64,000 nt of DNA from Plazaster borealis (lineage: Eukaryota > Echinodermata > Asteroidea > Forcipulatida > Labidiasteridae), in NCBI GenBank assembly GCA_021014325.1, contig CM037461.1, positions 10,755,501-10,819,500 on the forward strand, written 5' to 3'. The position numbers and the translations under genes are program-made. This document shows, in pieces, positions 21,026 to 31,480 of the stretch. Below the pieces are notes generated by a model, which ran no database searches, was not told the DNA's origin, and saw only the letters and a program-made list of their open reading frames with translations. How positions within the stretch are numbered: position 1 is the first letter of the stretch; every line of letters begins with the position of its first letter.

Positions 21026-24000
21026 CTAGGTCACCGCACCTGTGCCAACCTTTGTCTGGTGCTTCTGCCGTAGCCGTTTCGATCGATGTGGCTCCTGCGT
21101 GTCAGGTGAGCAATCGTTTCGAACACCAGGCGAAGGGGCGTTTTGCTGCTCTGAATCTGACAACACCTGTTCCTGCGGCGTAGCTTGCCTTTCATCTCCT
21201 TGGAAGAACTCTGGGGGTAAGGTCAAAATAAGATCATCGTCAGATTCCATTGACTCATTCCCATCTGATTCTGGGAACGATTCAGGTATAAGGCCACTAA
21301 GAGGATCACCACCTTGAGGTGAATCAACATCCCTTCGTGGATCCAGAACAAGCATCTTCCGATTTACTCTTTTACAGTCTCCCCCTACTGCAGGCCTAAT
21401 TAGAAATACACTTTGGTCAGCATCACATTGAACCACAACAAAGGGTTCTTCCTTGAATTTATCCGATAGCTTATGACGACCACTGTACGCAGCCTGCTTC
21501 AAGAGAACCCGATCGCCAACTTTTAGAGTTGGTGCCTTAGCACGCCTGTCATGATTGCGCTTGTTTACCTCTGCCGCATGAGTCAAACGATTCTTTACAA
21601 TCTCGTGTGTGTTACGAATGATATGAGCTTGTCTCCTGATAGTGTCTTCACTCCAGTCAAACTTCATGTTACTGAGCAAGTGATCTAATGGTACAACAGC
21701 TTCACGACCAAACATGATTGTGTAGGGAGGGTACCCTGTTACACTATGAGGTGTAGTGTTGTAGATATGCACAAGGTACATCAACCGATCTGGCCAATTG
21801 TGGCGATCTTGTGGGTCAAGGGACTTAATGAGGCCACAGAGGGTTCTATTAAACCTCTCAACCTGCCCGTTCCCCTGAGGGTGATAGGGCGTGGTCCTGG
21901 TTTTTCGGATCCCATAAAGACTACACAATTCCTGAACAAGCCGACCCTCAAAATTCCGCCCTTGATCTGAGTGTATGCGAGCAGGTACACCGTAGTGAAC
22001 GAACCAGCCATCTCGAAGAGCTACTGCCACAGTTGGTGCCGTCTGATCCCGACAGGGTATTGCCATGGAAAACTTGGAGAAAACATCTGTCAGTACCAGA
22101 ACATCCTCAATGTTACCCTTCCCACGATCAAGTTTTAAGAAGTCAATGGCCACACATTCAAGAGGTTGAAACGCCAAGAGGTGTTTCATGGGTGGTCGTA
22201 CCGTTGGTGTTGGGGCTTTAGAGACTCTGCAGCGAAAACACTCTTTGACGTGATCCTTCACATAGCCTGACACGCCAGGCCAGAAAGCTCTGCATTTAAC
22301 AAATGACAGTGTCCTTCCCACTCCTTGGTGGCCCCACTGATTGTGAGCGGCCTCTGTTATCATAAGTCGTAATCGCTTCGGGACCAAGAATTGAAATATT
22401 TCCCCTAAACCAGTGTCATCTATTACCCTATATAGTACACCATTTCGTTGTTTGATTCTCGGCCACTCTCTAAGCCAACCCTTAACTTCTGGGCGCAGGG
22501 GTTCCCCTTCCGGATGTCCCTGACCTGGATCCCATCGAACTTGCCAAAGCTTCCAAACAATACCAAGGGCCTCATCCTCCTTTTGCATAGAGGCGAGCTC
22601 TCCGAATGAAAAAGACGGTAAAATGGAGGGCATGGAATTGGGTATTGCATCTGCAACCCTGCAGTCACTCTCTTCAGAATTTGAACTCAGAGTATGGACT
22701 GATCTAACTGAGGTGGGTATCGTAGTGCCTTCACTGGTATCAATTTTACTTTGACTGGAAATCTCCTCCACGCCACCCGAAGGATATCGGCTCAACGCAT
22801 CGGCGCATCTGTTTGATTTCCCAGAACGGTATTGAATTTTCAGATCAAAGACAGCCAATTGTGCTACCCATCGCTGTTCCACAGCACCCAGCCTCGCAGT
22901 TTTTAAGTAAGCAAGGGGATTATTGTCGGTCCAAACCAAAGTGTGGCGCCCAAGCAGGTATTCCCTGAATTTTTCAACCACAGCCCATTTCAGGGCTAAA
23001 AGCTCCAGTTTGAAACTAGAAAGATCGGAGTAAGCCCTTTCTGCACCTCTGAGGCACCTGCTGGCAAAAGCAACCGGATGGAGTGCTCCTCTCTCGTCGT
23101 ACTGGGACAAGCATGCCCCTAAACCTTTCAAGGAAGCATCTACCTCTAAAACAAACCCACGGTCAAAGTGTGGATATGCCAATACTGGTGCTTCACTAAG
23201 AACCTCCTTAAGGGTACTGAAAGCAGTGTCAGCCTCAACAGACCAGGTGAACGAACAACGGGGGTTCCCTGCTTTTTCCTCTACTTTATGGGTAAGTTGG
23301 TGCAAGGGCTCTGCTATTTTAGCGAATCCAGGTACGAATCTCCTATAGTAGGAGGCTAATCCTAGGAAAGATCTCAGCTGGTGCACATCTGATGGAACAG
23401 GCCACTCTCGTATCCGCTGAGTCTTCTCTTGATCAACACTCACGCCTTCTGGACTGACAATATGGCCAAGATGACGAACGGACGTCCGAAAAAGCTGACA
23501 CTTTTTGCCATTTAATTTTAGGCCATTAGCTTCAAGCCGTTCAAACACCTCACTCAGCCTTTCAATGTGCTGCTCAAAAGAACCCGAGAACACTAGCAGA
23601 TCATCCAGATACAACACAAGTTCTGATAAATTGAGATCACCGAATATGGACTCAACAATTCTCTGGAATGTACTGGGACTATTAGACAGCCCCTGTGGAA
23701 GCCTCAGAAATTCATATAACCCCCATAGAACACGGAATGCAGATTTTTCAATGGAGTCCTCATGAAGTGCCACTTGGAAATAACCGTGAGCCATATCCAA
23801 GGATGAGAATAGCCTGGCACCCGCAAGAGCTTCCAGAGTCTCCTCTATCCTTGGCAAGGGGAAGGCATCCTTGGCGGTTTTCGCATTCAGCTGTCTGTAG
23901 TCGATACATAGTCGCAGCTGTCCGTTCTTCTTGCGCACTAGAACTATGGGAGTGGCATAAGGACCCGTTGACTTCCTTATAACATTTCGATCTAGGAGGT

Positions 24001-25333
24001 CCTGCAACAACTTCTTAACTTCTCTAACTTGATTTGGCATCACTCTACGATAAGGTAGATTCACCGGTTTGTCGTCATCTAGTTTGATCTGATGGGGGAT
24101 CAGGTCACAATAGCCAAGATCATACGGACCTTTTGCGAAGGCCGCATCATGCTTCTTAAGCAATTCTGCTGCCAAAACTGACTCGGCTTGATCCAGATTG
24201 CGTAGACTGATTCCTGGGGGAAGCAGAAAACATGTCCCATCGGGGAATATAAATGTTTCCCGCTCGGACACAGTCTCACCACCCCTGGAGTTCTTGGATG
24301 CGTTTTGATCGGGCTTTGCACCGTCGGAAAACAAAGGTTCCACTTCAGGTGTTTCATTACCATCCAATACCACACGGTGTACATGAACATGTAATTCACT
24401 CTCTCTGGGCTCAACAAATATCTGCTCATTCGAACAGACTTTCGACAAAATAGCCACTTTCATGAGAGGTGGAATAATTAGGGCCTCTGCACTCGCGTTA
24501 GCCACAAAAATGTCCAGAAGTGCCCCATCGAATTGTGGGATACCCTCCAGAACTCGACACCGCACTGATGGATCGAAAACTGTAGCCGATTTCAACTCTC
24601 TCAAACTGCCATCAGACGACAACCCCAAAGGTGAAGCATGCACAAAATACTGCTCGCTCCCTAGATTGGGAACAACTTCGCCTACGGTGCAGGAAATTTT
24701 CTGCACTACACATGGTGAAATAACATGCCTGTCTCTTACCCACACATCAACAATTTCTGGGGGCTTAGGTGAGTCCCCAGATGGATTGCCTGTAGATGAC
24801 TCTACGGCACATAACCAACGGAGAGCCAACTCCCAGTCTGGCTCTAAATTTACATGCTGAGTACTATTAACCATAGAGGAAACTCTCCTCAACACATTGC
24901 ATCCCAACAACACAGGGTGTTCCTTCTCTTTCCTTGTAGGTGGTGACGGGGCTTTCTTAGAGACCAATAAACTGACCTGAAGCTCACGACCAAAAATTCC
25001 AAGTGTGGCATCAAAACAACCTTCAATTGGTATTTCTAACTGGTTTGCGCCTTTAAATCGCATGAAGGACTCGACCGATGTAAGTCTCCCTGCACTCGAA
25101 AGGTGCTCATGGAAGAACTCATAAGAAACCAGAGAACTCTCAGCCCTTGTATCCAAAACACACTTGGTCTCTACGCCATTAAGCAAAATATTTGCAGTCG
25201 GGCACCTAGCTAAAAGTTTACGTCGCATTTCAGTAATATTAAGTTTGTCTCCGCTCCGCGCTTGATCACACTTAAGGTTATCACAAGGCTTATTCACATG
25301 TATGTTGGGCGCGCTCATAGCTGTACCCTCCAT
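21026..25333 (-). CDS. pol: Gypsy-C pol polyprotein (1435 aa)
   Basis: One uninterrupted frame. Protease: CVLDTRAESSLVS near residue 60, where the usual D-T-G is D-T-R, then VLLGCNVL. Reverse transcriptase: LCIDYRQLNAKTAKDAFPLP, SSLDMAHGYFQV, YEFLRLPQGLSNSP, LYLDDLLVFS. RNase H: LEVDASLKGLGACL, WTDNNPLAYL, CADALSRYPS. Integrase: HNQWGHQGVGRT...CFRCRVSK zinc module, IDFLKLD, HSDQGRNFEG, NGQVERFNRTL (DDE), and a GPY/F-like tail with LKVGDRVLLKQ. It starts at an ATG overlapping the gag stop as TAATG (25335-25331). The protein copies and integrates the element. RT, RNase H and integrase look intact; the protease glycine change is probably damaging, because that residue shapes the active-site turn. 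Confidence 0.96.
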   Translation of the reverse strand: MEGTAMSAPNIHVNKPCDNLKCDQARSGDKLNITEMRRKLLARCPTANILLNGVETKCVLDTRAESSLVSYEFFHEHLSSAGRLTSVESFMRFKGANQLEIPIEGCFDATLGIFGRELQVSLLVSKKAPSPPTRKEKEHPVLLGCNVLRRVSSMVNSTQHVNLEPDWELALRWLCAVESSTGNPSGDSPKPPEIVDVWVRDRHVISPCVVQKISCTVGEVVPNLGSEQYFVHASPLGLSSDGSLRELKSATVFDPSVRCRVLEGIPQFDGALLDIFVANASAEALIIPPLMKVAILSKVCSNEQIFVEPRESELHVHVHRVVLDGNETPEVEPLFSDGAKPDQNASKNSRGGETVSERETFIFPDGTCFLLPPGISLRNLDQAESVLAAELLKKHDAAFAKGPYDLGYCDLIPHQIKLDDDKPVNLPYRRVMPNQVREVKKLLQDLLDRNVIRKSTGPYATPIVLVRKKNGQLRLCIDYRQLNAKTAKDAFPLPRIEETLEALAGARLFSSLDMAHGYFQVALHEDSIEKSAFRVLWGLYEFLRLPQGLSNSPSTFQRIVESIFGDLNLSELVLYLDDLLVFSGSFEQHIERLSEVFERLEANGLKLNGKKCQLFRTSVRHLGHIVSPEGVSVDQEKTQRIREWPVPSDVHQLRSFLGLASYYRRFVPGFAKIAEPLHQLTHKVEEKAGNPRCSFTWSVEADTAFSTLKEVLSEAPVLAYPHFDRGFVLEVDASLKGLGACLSQYDERGALHPVAFASRCLRGAERAYSDLSSFKLELLALKWAVVEKFREYLLGRHTLVWTDNNPLAYLKTARLGAVEQRWVAQLAVFDLKIQYRSGKSNRCADALSRYPSGGVEEISSQSKIDTSEGTTIPTSVRSVHTLSSNSEESDCRVADAIPNSMPSILPSFSFGELASMQKEDEALGIVWKLWQVRWDPGQGHPEGEPLRPEVKGWLREWPRIKQRNGVLYRVIDDTGLGEIFQFLVPKRLRLMITEAAHNQWGHQGVGRTLSFVKCRAFWPGVSGYVKDHVKECFRCRVSKAPTPTVRPPMKHLLAFQPLECVAIDFLKLDRGKGNIEDVLVLTDVFSKFSMAIPCRDQTAPTVAVALRDGWFVHYGVPARIHSDQGRNFEGRLVQELCSLYGIRKTRTTPYHPQGNGQVERFNRTLCGLIKSLDPQDRHNWPDRLMYLVHIYNTTPHSVTGYPPYTIMFGREAVVPLDHLLSNMKFDWSEDTIRRQAHIIRNTHEIVKNRLTHAAEVNKRNHDRRAKAPTLKVGDRVLLKQAAYSGRHKLSDKFKEEPFVVVQCDADQSVFLIRPAVGGDCKRVNRKMLVLDPRRDVDSPQGGDPLSGLIPESFPESDGNESMESDDDLILTLPPEFFQGDERQATPQEQVLSDSEQQNAPSPGVRNDCSPDTQEPHRSKRLRQKHQTKVGTGAVT

Positions 25334-26379
25334 TACATGGCCCTCTGTAACGGAGGCTTGCCCTTTTCCGGCGTAGCGTTTTCTTGGGGTCCTTCGGTCT
25401 GCGCAGCTTTCTCGAGAGCACGCTTGTGCTTAAAACAGTTGTCCATGGTGTGTCCCAACCTTTTACAATACGTGCATATTTGGTAAGCCGTTTCTCACCC
25501 GAAGGAGCAGAAGCACATTGGGACTTCAGTGACTCAAGTGCCCCTGTCATGGCTTGCATGTTATTATTTGTTTCTTGCTGCTGCGTCACTAATTGTTGCA
25601 CCGATGTCAGTAATTGTTTTTGCATATCAACTAACTGTGACAGAATGGAACTGTGGGTAGATTTGTCAGTATTTTGTGTGCGCATCGACTGAAACCACAT
25701 CATTGGCATCGCGGGAGCTTTGAGTCTTGACCTCATGCTCTGGGAACAGTTTTAGCGCTATTTCACGAAATGCAAAGAAAGGTAGGTCAGCATGATCAAA
25801 GACCAATTTGCACAATTCCCTTCGAAGTGAGGGGTCATAGACTCCTCGAATGAACTGTTCTCCAAGGGTGTTGTCCCTCAACTGAGCCAAAGCATCTCGG
25901 TCTGCCCCATCTTTTGCTGCAAGTTCCATTCTGTCATGCAGTCGCATAAGCGCGCGGCTGAAACCTGCCAAACTTTCCCCTTGCAATTGGCTGCGGCTAT
26001 ATAATGCGCTCGTCAATGTCTGTGTATTCTCCGTAGACCCAAATCTACGTCGCAGTAGTGCTACAAGCTTAGGGAGTGTGTCTCTTTCCTCTTCGGGATT
26101 ACAAAGTATTTCCTCCCTTGCTACACCACCGAGAAAATCAAGCGCTGTATTTGCCTGTTCTTGTTCTGAAAGACCAAGCTGCCTTGCATATGTATCCACA
26201 TCACGTAGCCACTCATCTAAAGTCTGCTCACCCGCCCTCTTGGGTTGTCCTAAAAACTTAGACAGTTTAATAGTCGGAGCCCTCTGATAACACAAGTTTT
26301 GAAATGCTCCTGCCAAGGTATTGGCCAGGGCTTGGTTTGACTGCGCTATGGCCTCGGCTATGTTTTCCGGGAGAGCCAT
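25333..26379 (-). pseudogene. gag: Gypsy-C gag with two compensating frameshifts
   Basis: The ATG at 26379 opens a capsid-like frame (LSKFLGQP, EWLRDVDTY, FLGGVAREEI, FSRALMRLHDRM), parallel to Gypsy-A gag. It stops at 25666 (TGA in the reading near 'acaaaatac'), while a different frame continues 25736-25490 with a glutamine-rich coil (QLVDMQKQLL, QQLVTQQQETNNN). The original frame then returns near 25490 and encodes the zinc knuckle CTYCKRLGHTMDNC (C-x2-C-x4-H-x4-C) and ends ...LQRAM at TAA 25335-25333. The two shifts cancel, so coding is partly preserved. Confidence 0.85.
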
Positions 26380-26803
26380 GGCCAGAACCTGATGTATACT
26401 TGTGCTAGTGAATACAAATAATTATAAGGGGTTTTCTTCTACAACAACCAGGTAAATAAAAAATCTTAAACCTAATTTGTCCATTTTAGTCACAAGAAGC
26501 TTATGCTGGAGAGCATTGAACCAGGCACATCAATATCAAAATTAACAGCAAGAACAATCCCTGTTAAAAGGTACAACCGCTTTAGAATTAAAACTGAGAA
26601 CTGAGATTGTGTATCGCAAGTGGCACATCAGCTATTATTACTATGACTCATATAATATAATATTATATAAAAATAAGTGTCACAGAAATTGCAAGTGGGA
26701 TGCTGGGTTTCAATATAAATAATACTAGGGCTTATACAATTTAAAAATTATACAAATTGTCAGCTAAGAAACTCCAATCCTGTCTACGACGCTAAATTTT
26801 ATA
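26380..26803 (-). promoter_or_regulatory. Gypsy-C leader and primer region
   Basis: This is the 5' leader between the 5' LTR and gag. Directly inside the LTR end the minus strand reads TATAAAATTTAGCGTCG; there is no TGG-initial primer site within the first bases, unlike Gypsy-A. Priming may use another tRNA region or the site has been lost. No ORF. Confidence 0.5.
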
Positions 26804-27776
26804 TGTAGTGAATTAACACTATAGTTCTGGGAGTGTTACTTCCAGTCTTGAGGGGATGAGCCTCTGGTAAGGGGGTGACTCTTTGCTGACGAAGAAGTGA
26901 CAATAACGACACTTGTTCCACTGAGATGATAATCCGTTTATTGAGACTGTCCAATACTTGTTCAGAATAATACAATACAAAACAAAAACCTGAAAAAGGA
27001 TGAAAGACAATCAGCCTATAAGTCATTAGATAAATTATATCGATGTGATAACCACATTTATAATAAGGATAGACCCAACGTACATTCACTGAGCGTACAA
27101 CGTAAAATAGGACTCACCCAGCACCACACGAAAATAGCAAAATGTCCACGGATCAGTTCATGGTCCAACCAAGCCAGCAACACCAGCAGCCAACTATTAC
27201 TGAAATAAAGTTTAAGACCTATCTGACTACTGATTTTAAGTTACATAATTAAGATGGACATTCACTTGACTCGGATAATAGATGTATTACCATGAACGTT
27301 CCACGAATGCATACCATGAGTAAGGTAAATCTCGAGTAACGCTAACAGATGTAGGTCACAGTTCACCACAACGATAACATCATTCAAAGCTGTACAACTG
27401 CGAGTATGCATACCGATACGCTACATACTGCTACGTGATCTACGCACACACAATGGCTGCACGCATAAAGCCTATAGCTAAAATGAAATCAGACCCCACA
27501 ATATCCCACACAAATCTCACGTAATTTAGGGGTTTTAAGGTTTGAGTTTGGAATAATTATAACTACCAGTGGAATCTGTAATTGATAACAAAGATGGTGG
27601 TTTACCTTATAATGTCCAGAAAGAAGACTAAAAATCAAGAAACAACGGTTATTTCTCCTGGCTTTTCACAGCAACTGCCCTTGAACACAAGAAACAAGAA
27701 AAGGTCAGCGACACCCCCAGCCAATCAGTGGCTAGCATTACCGTTCTTATCATGAATGATTCATGAGGTCACTACA
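26804..27776 (-). repeat. Gypsy-C 5' LTR (973 bp)
   Basis: TGTAGTGAATTAACACTATA at 26804 to CACTACA at 27776. It matches 18480-19443 apart from about nine substitutions and an extra 'cacttgact' at about 27262. The promoter should lie here, reading leftward, but I cannot point to the start site. Confidence 0.97.
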
Positions 27777-27858
27777 TTATTTTATGCATATGTTGGGATA
27801 CACCAAGTGAGAACACTGGTCTTTGACAGTTTCCAAACGTGTACGATCTTAAGTCAGA
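27777..27858 (+). mobile_element. MITE ('cactggacac' family), right part
   Basis: It continues the element cut at 18479: 'ttattttatgcatatgttgg' through 'ccaaacgtgtacgatctta', the same as 34265-34340. The first four bases TTAT are the target-site duplication of Gypsy-C. Confidence 0.92.
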
Positions 27859-29053
27859 ATGGCTAGCTGATTGCCCAAAGACCCATTTTAAACCGAAAGT
27901 CTTCCAACTTTCTAAGAAACCTCTGATTCACATCCGACATCAATAGGGGAAAGAGACTTTAAGAACAAGTTAAAACAAGGAAGTATGAGATGACCTTGTT
28001 TATTCCTGCTTAGGGAGAAAGGCATTAGTCATACGGACCCAACACTGTTTTAATGTTGGGAATTAGACTAGGTCAAGTAATACCCCAAAAAGACCCAATT
28101 TTTGGGTGTGTGACAAAGAGGAATTCAGCTGGTGTGATACAGTTTGGTTTAGTGTTCTTACCAGTCCTTAGTGTGACTGAGTACAATCGTTCCCCAGCCT
28201 AATCCAGTTCAAATACATGGTAAAACAACACCCAAATCTGTGCTTTAAAACATGATGTGTTTCAACACTTGCTATTGAACAAGCCAAAATGAAATGTGAG
28301 GTAGTTATTATGGAAATATGAGGGTTTATATATTTGGAATATAGTTCTGCATACTTTCTAGAAAAAATGATGAGTGCTTTAAGATGCCCTTGGGTGTAAT
28401 TGAAGAACTGTGCCCTGTATCATCAGTGTATTTGGGTCAATACTTTTTTGATAAACTGAACCAACATTATATAATGTGGTAGTATTGTTATAACATAAGG
28501 GTGGGGGTACATCCATCAGTTGTCTGTATTTAGACAAAGGGCTACTTGCTGATCAGCAAAAGATACAAATGTAATTGCAGGTGAAAGTTTTTATAAAATA
28601 ACTAGTTCAACGCAGAAGCTACATACATGTGCAGGAAGCATGTTTTCCAAGTAAAGATTTTGTATTTCATCATTAGTTCACTTTGGCAACAGCAATTTGT
28701 GGTGAGCTTTCTGAGACAAGGAGACTTGACTTTCGATTTGAATATTTTGTTAATTGGTAACACATTAATTACAGATCAATTTACAATGGAGCAACCATTT
28801 GTTTCAAAATATAGATTGTAAATTTTGCCATTAAGCATTACAAGCTCCATAGTACTGAAGTTGAAATTGTGTCTTTGAAATAGTATATTAACTATAATTT
28901 GAAATTACTAAATTGAGAATTAAACAATGTGGATGTACTAAATTATTCTAGGTCAGAGAAGAAGAGATTTGTACATTTCATTTGGTAAAGTTGAGATATT
29001 TGAGTATTATTTTATATAATTTGATAATATTTATGTCACTTTATTTTATACAG
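27859..29053. other. Probable intron of the OB-fold gene
   Basis: No repeat or ORF with codon structure that I can support; a 63-codon frame at 28627 looks random. The stretch ends in an acceptor (ttttatacag) at 29053. Confidence 0.5.
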
Positions 29054-29296
29054 CACATTGAGACATGTGATGAAGAAGTAACCATCATAGGTTACGAAAG
29101 TGAATCAGCTGAGTTGATGTTGTTAACTACAGATGAGGACAGTTATCCTTCATATTCGGTTGCCATAAGCAAGTTGGCTGATGCCTTTGATGTTGAAGCA
29201 AGTGAGGTGGATGATATAATGAAGACAAAAATACCGTTCATGTGTAAAATCAGTAAGAATCAAGGGAATTTTGAAACATTCTCATTGATTGTGTAA
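29054..29296 (+). CDS. OB-fold (RPA-like) protein, last exon
   Basis: After the acceptor 'ttttatacag' the frame encodes HIETCDEEVTIIGYESESAE, LLTTDEDSYPSYSVAISKLA, FDVEASEVDDIM and ends FETFSLIV at TAA 29294-29296. The acidic start and closing beta strands suit the C-terminal OB domain of the protein begun at 15107. Exons between 16095 and 29054 were interrupted by Gypsy-C and may be missing or unrecognised. Confidence 0.55.
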   Translation, partial: HIETCDEEVTIIGYESESAELMLLTTDEDSYPSYSVAISKLADAFDVEASEVDDIMKTKIPFMCKISKNQGNFETFSLIV

Positions 29297-29455
29297 GATA
29301 ATTCAAAGTAGCGTGTGAGATAGGAAATCAGAATTGTCAATCATCAGTTTATTCTTGGTAACAAACTAAGTATGTAGATTACTAGCGGTAAAGTACACAT
29401 TACAGTAGTAATTTAACATGATTTAATTTTGGTGGATTAATAAGAAATATTTTTG

Positions 29456-29509
29456 TTGATATTTGTTAAAGATCATATCTAGGCCTATTTGATCTTTAAC
29501 AAATATCAA
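29456..29509. repeat. Perfect 20-bp inverted repeat
   Basis: TTGATATTTGTTAAAGATCA (29456-29475) and its exact reverse complement (29490-29509) flank a 14-base loop containing AGGCCT. No other terminator or small-RNA evidence. Confidence 0.9.
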
Positions 29510-30139
29510 TCAAATTAAAATTGGCCTTGGATTTTCTTTGTACAACTTAGAATATCTTAGACTATGAGTTGCCCACAGCTTATAAATATATATATATTTT
29601 TCAAAATCTTCTCAATTTAAATGATGAGACTTGTTGTAATATCATGGGGATCTAACCTTTAAATAAAGGTTCAATGTAAAACAAACCATTGACAATTCAA
29701 ATCACACAAGTTTAAAGAGTTATAACATGACAAATGTAAAAAGACAGCTAAATTGTACTTGGATTAATTACTGTTGAATCAACCTAAAATACAGTCTTTG
29801 TAATATCATATTCAAAAACTTCCCACAACTTGCAACGAAGGGATTTGTTCCAAAAAACTAATCTACTTTCTTTTCTACTTTGGTATGTTGTCTAATGTTC
29901 TGCATAATATTAGTGTATTTTTTATTAATCCATCCAAATTCATTTGTTTTAATTAAATGTTCTTGCTGAATCATGGTTAAAAATCCACTTTTTCATTACT
30001 TACTTCATGTCAATGGTACATTTTTTGTACATTCAATACAAAAACTTGCAGGCCAGAAGGCAAGGAAGCCTTTGTGAGTCGTGTACAATTCCAAGTGACT
30101 GTATATCACTTTATTATTTCATTTGATAAAGTTTTTGTA

Positions 30140-31090
30140 ATAGTGGAGAGCTCAATTTACACAGTTCAATTTTGTCTTGATTGAAGTTATTGTAGTTGCG
30201 GATAGTTAAATTTACAGTTGTCATAAAGTTTTGTAGTTGTGTTTAGTTTTTTTTTATAGTTGCGGATAGTTCAATTTACACAGTTGTTTTGAAGGTTATT
30301 TTAGTTGTGGATATGTAAGTTTACACAGCCTTGAAGTTTTCAGTTGCGGATAGTTCAATTTACACAGTCTTGAAGTTTTTAGTTGTGGATAGTTCAATTT
30401 ACACAGCCTTGAAGTTTAGTTGCCGATAGTTCAATTTACACAGCCTTGAAGTTTTTTAGTTGAGGATAGTTCAATTTGCACAGCCTTGAAGTTTAGTTGC
30501 GGATAGTTCAATTTACACAGCCTTGAAGTGTTTAGTTCCGGATAGTTCAATTTACACAGCCTTGAAGTTTTTTAGTTGTGGATAGTTCAATTTACACAGC
30601 CTTGAAGTTTAGTTGTGGATAGTTCAATTTACACAGCCTTGAAGTTTAGTTGCGGATAGTTCAATTTACACAGCCTTGAAGTTTTTTAGTTGCGAATAGT
30701 TCAATTTACACAGCCTTGAAGTTTTTTAGTTGAGGATAGCTCAATCTACACAGCCTTGAAGTTTAGTTGCAAATAGTTCAATTTACACAGCCTTGAAGTT
30801 TTTTAGTTGAGGATAGTTCAATTTACACAGCCTTGAAGTTTAGTTGCAGATAGATCAATTTACACAGCCTTGAAGTCTAGTTGTGGATAGTTCAATTTAC
30901 ACAGCCTTTAAGTTTTTAGTTGTGGATAGTTCAATTTACACAGCCTTCAAGTGTTTAGTTGTGGATAGTTCAATTTGCACAGTTTTCTGGAATTTCTTTT
31001 ATGTTGCGGATTGTACAATTTACAAAGTTTGTGTAAATTTTTTTGCAGATAGTTCAATGTACAGTTTGATAAATTTTGTGTAATTGCTGG
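30140..31090 (+). repeat. Minisatellite, about 20 copies of a 37-45 bp unit
   Basis: Unit core 'gatagttcaatttacacagc' followed by 'cttgaagttt' and a variable T run plus 'agttgcg/agttgtg'. Regular between 30340 and 30960, degenerate at both ends. Length varies with the T run. An apparent ORF at 30883 is repeat translation. The flanks 29510-30139 hold no gene. Confidence 0.93.
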
Positions 31091-31189
31091 TTCAATTTAC
31101 AAAGTTGTGTTGAAGTTAAATTAAAATATGTCTCTTGTAAGAACAGATTTTTTAAGTTTAAAGAGAAATGTTGCCTTGAATTGGGCATT

Positions 31190-31480
31190 TCAGGCTATAA
31201 GAAGCATATATAAAGTGTTCGCTAGGAATATGATTGGAAAGATGTTTTAAAAGTAGAACATGCCAGTACAAATATGCCTCAAAATTGTGTGAAATTCCTT
31301 TTACTTGAGAACTAACACAGTCCAATAGAACCAAATTCTAGACTCCACAAAATGACGGACCAAGTTAGTTTACGAAGTAAAATGAAAGCTACACATTTTG
31401 AGGCGGTTTTGTGTGGATCATTTTATCTTTCCTATCATATTCATTTTGTAAAAAATGCTTTTTATAGCCCAAAGCGACCA
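31190..31480. repeat. Dispersed repeat related to 59283-59605
   Basis: Shared blocks include 'caaaattgtg', 'gaactaacacag', 'ccacaaaatgac', 'cacattttgaggc', and 'catattcatttt...ctttttatag'. Diverged non-coding element of unknown class. Confidence 0.6.

Larger units (their letters stand above)
18480..27776 (-). mobile_element. Gypsy-C: complete Ty3/Gypsy retrotransposon with an extra 3' ORF
   Basis: It is 9297 bp long, with direct LTRs at 18480-19443 and 26804-27776, TGTAGTG...CACTACA termini, and a TTAT target duplication (18476-18479 and 27777-27780). On the minus strand the order is gag, pol (protease, RT, RNase H, integrase), SGNH-like ORF, 3' LTR. By eye the LTRs differ at roughly nine bases plus one 9-bp indel (left LTR lacks 'cacttgact'), so insertion is fairly recent. 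Gag and the esterase-like ORF carry frameshifts and the protease motif is altered, so this copy is unlikely to be autonomous now. Confidence 0.96.

Noticed and set aside
30140..31090. CRISPR-like array
   Set aside because: Units are contiguous minisatellite repeats without unique spacers, in a eukaryotic context.
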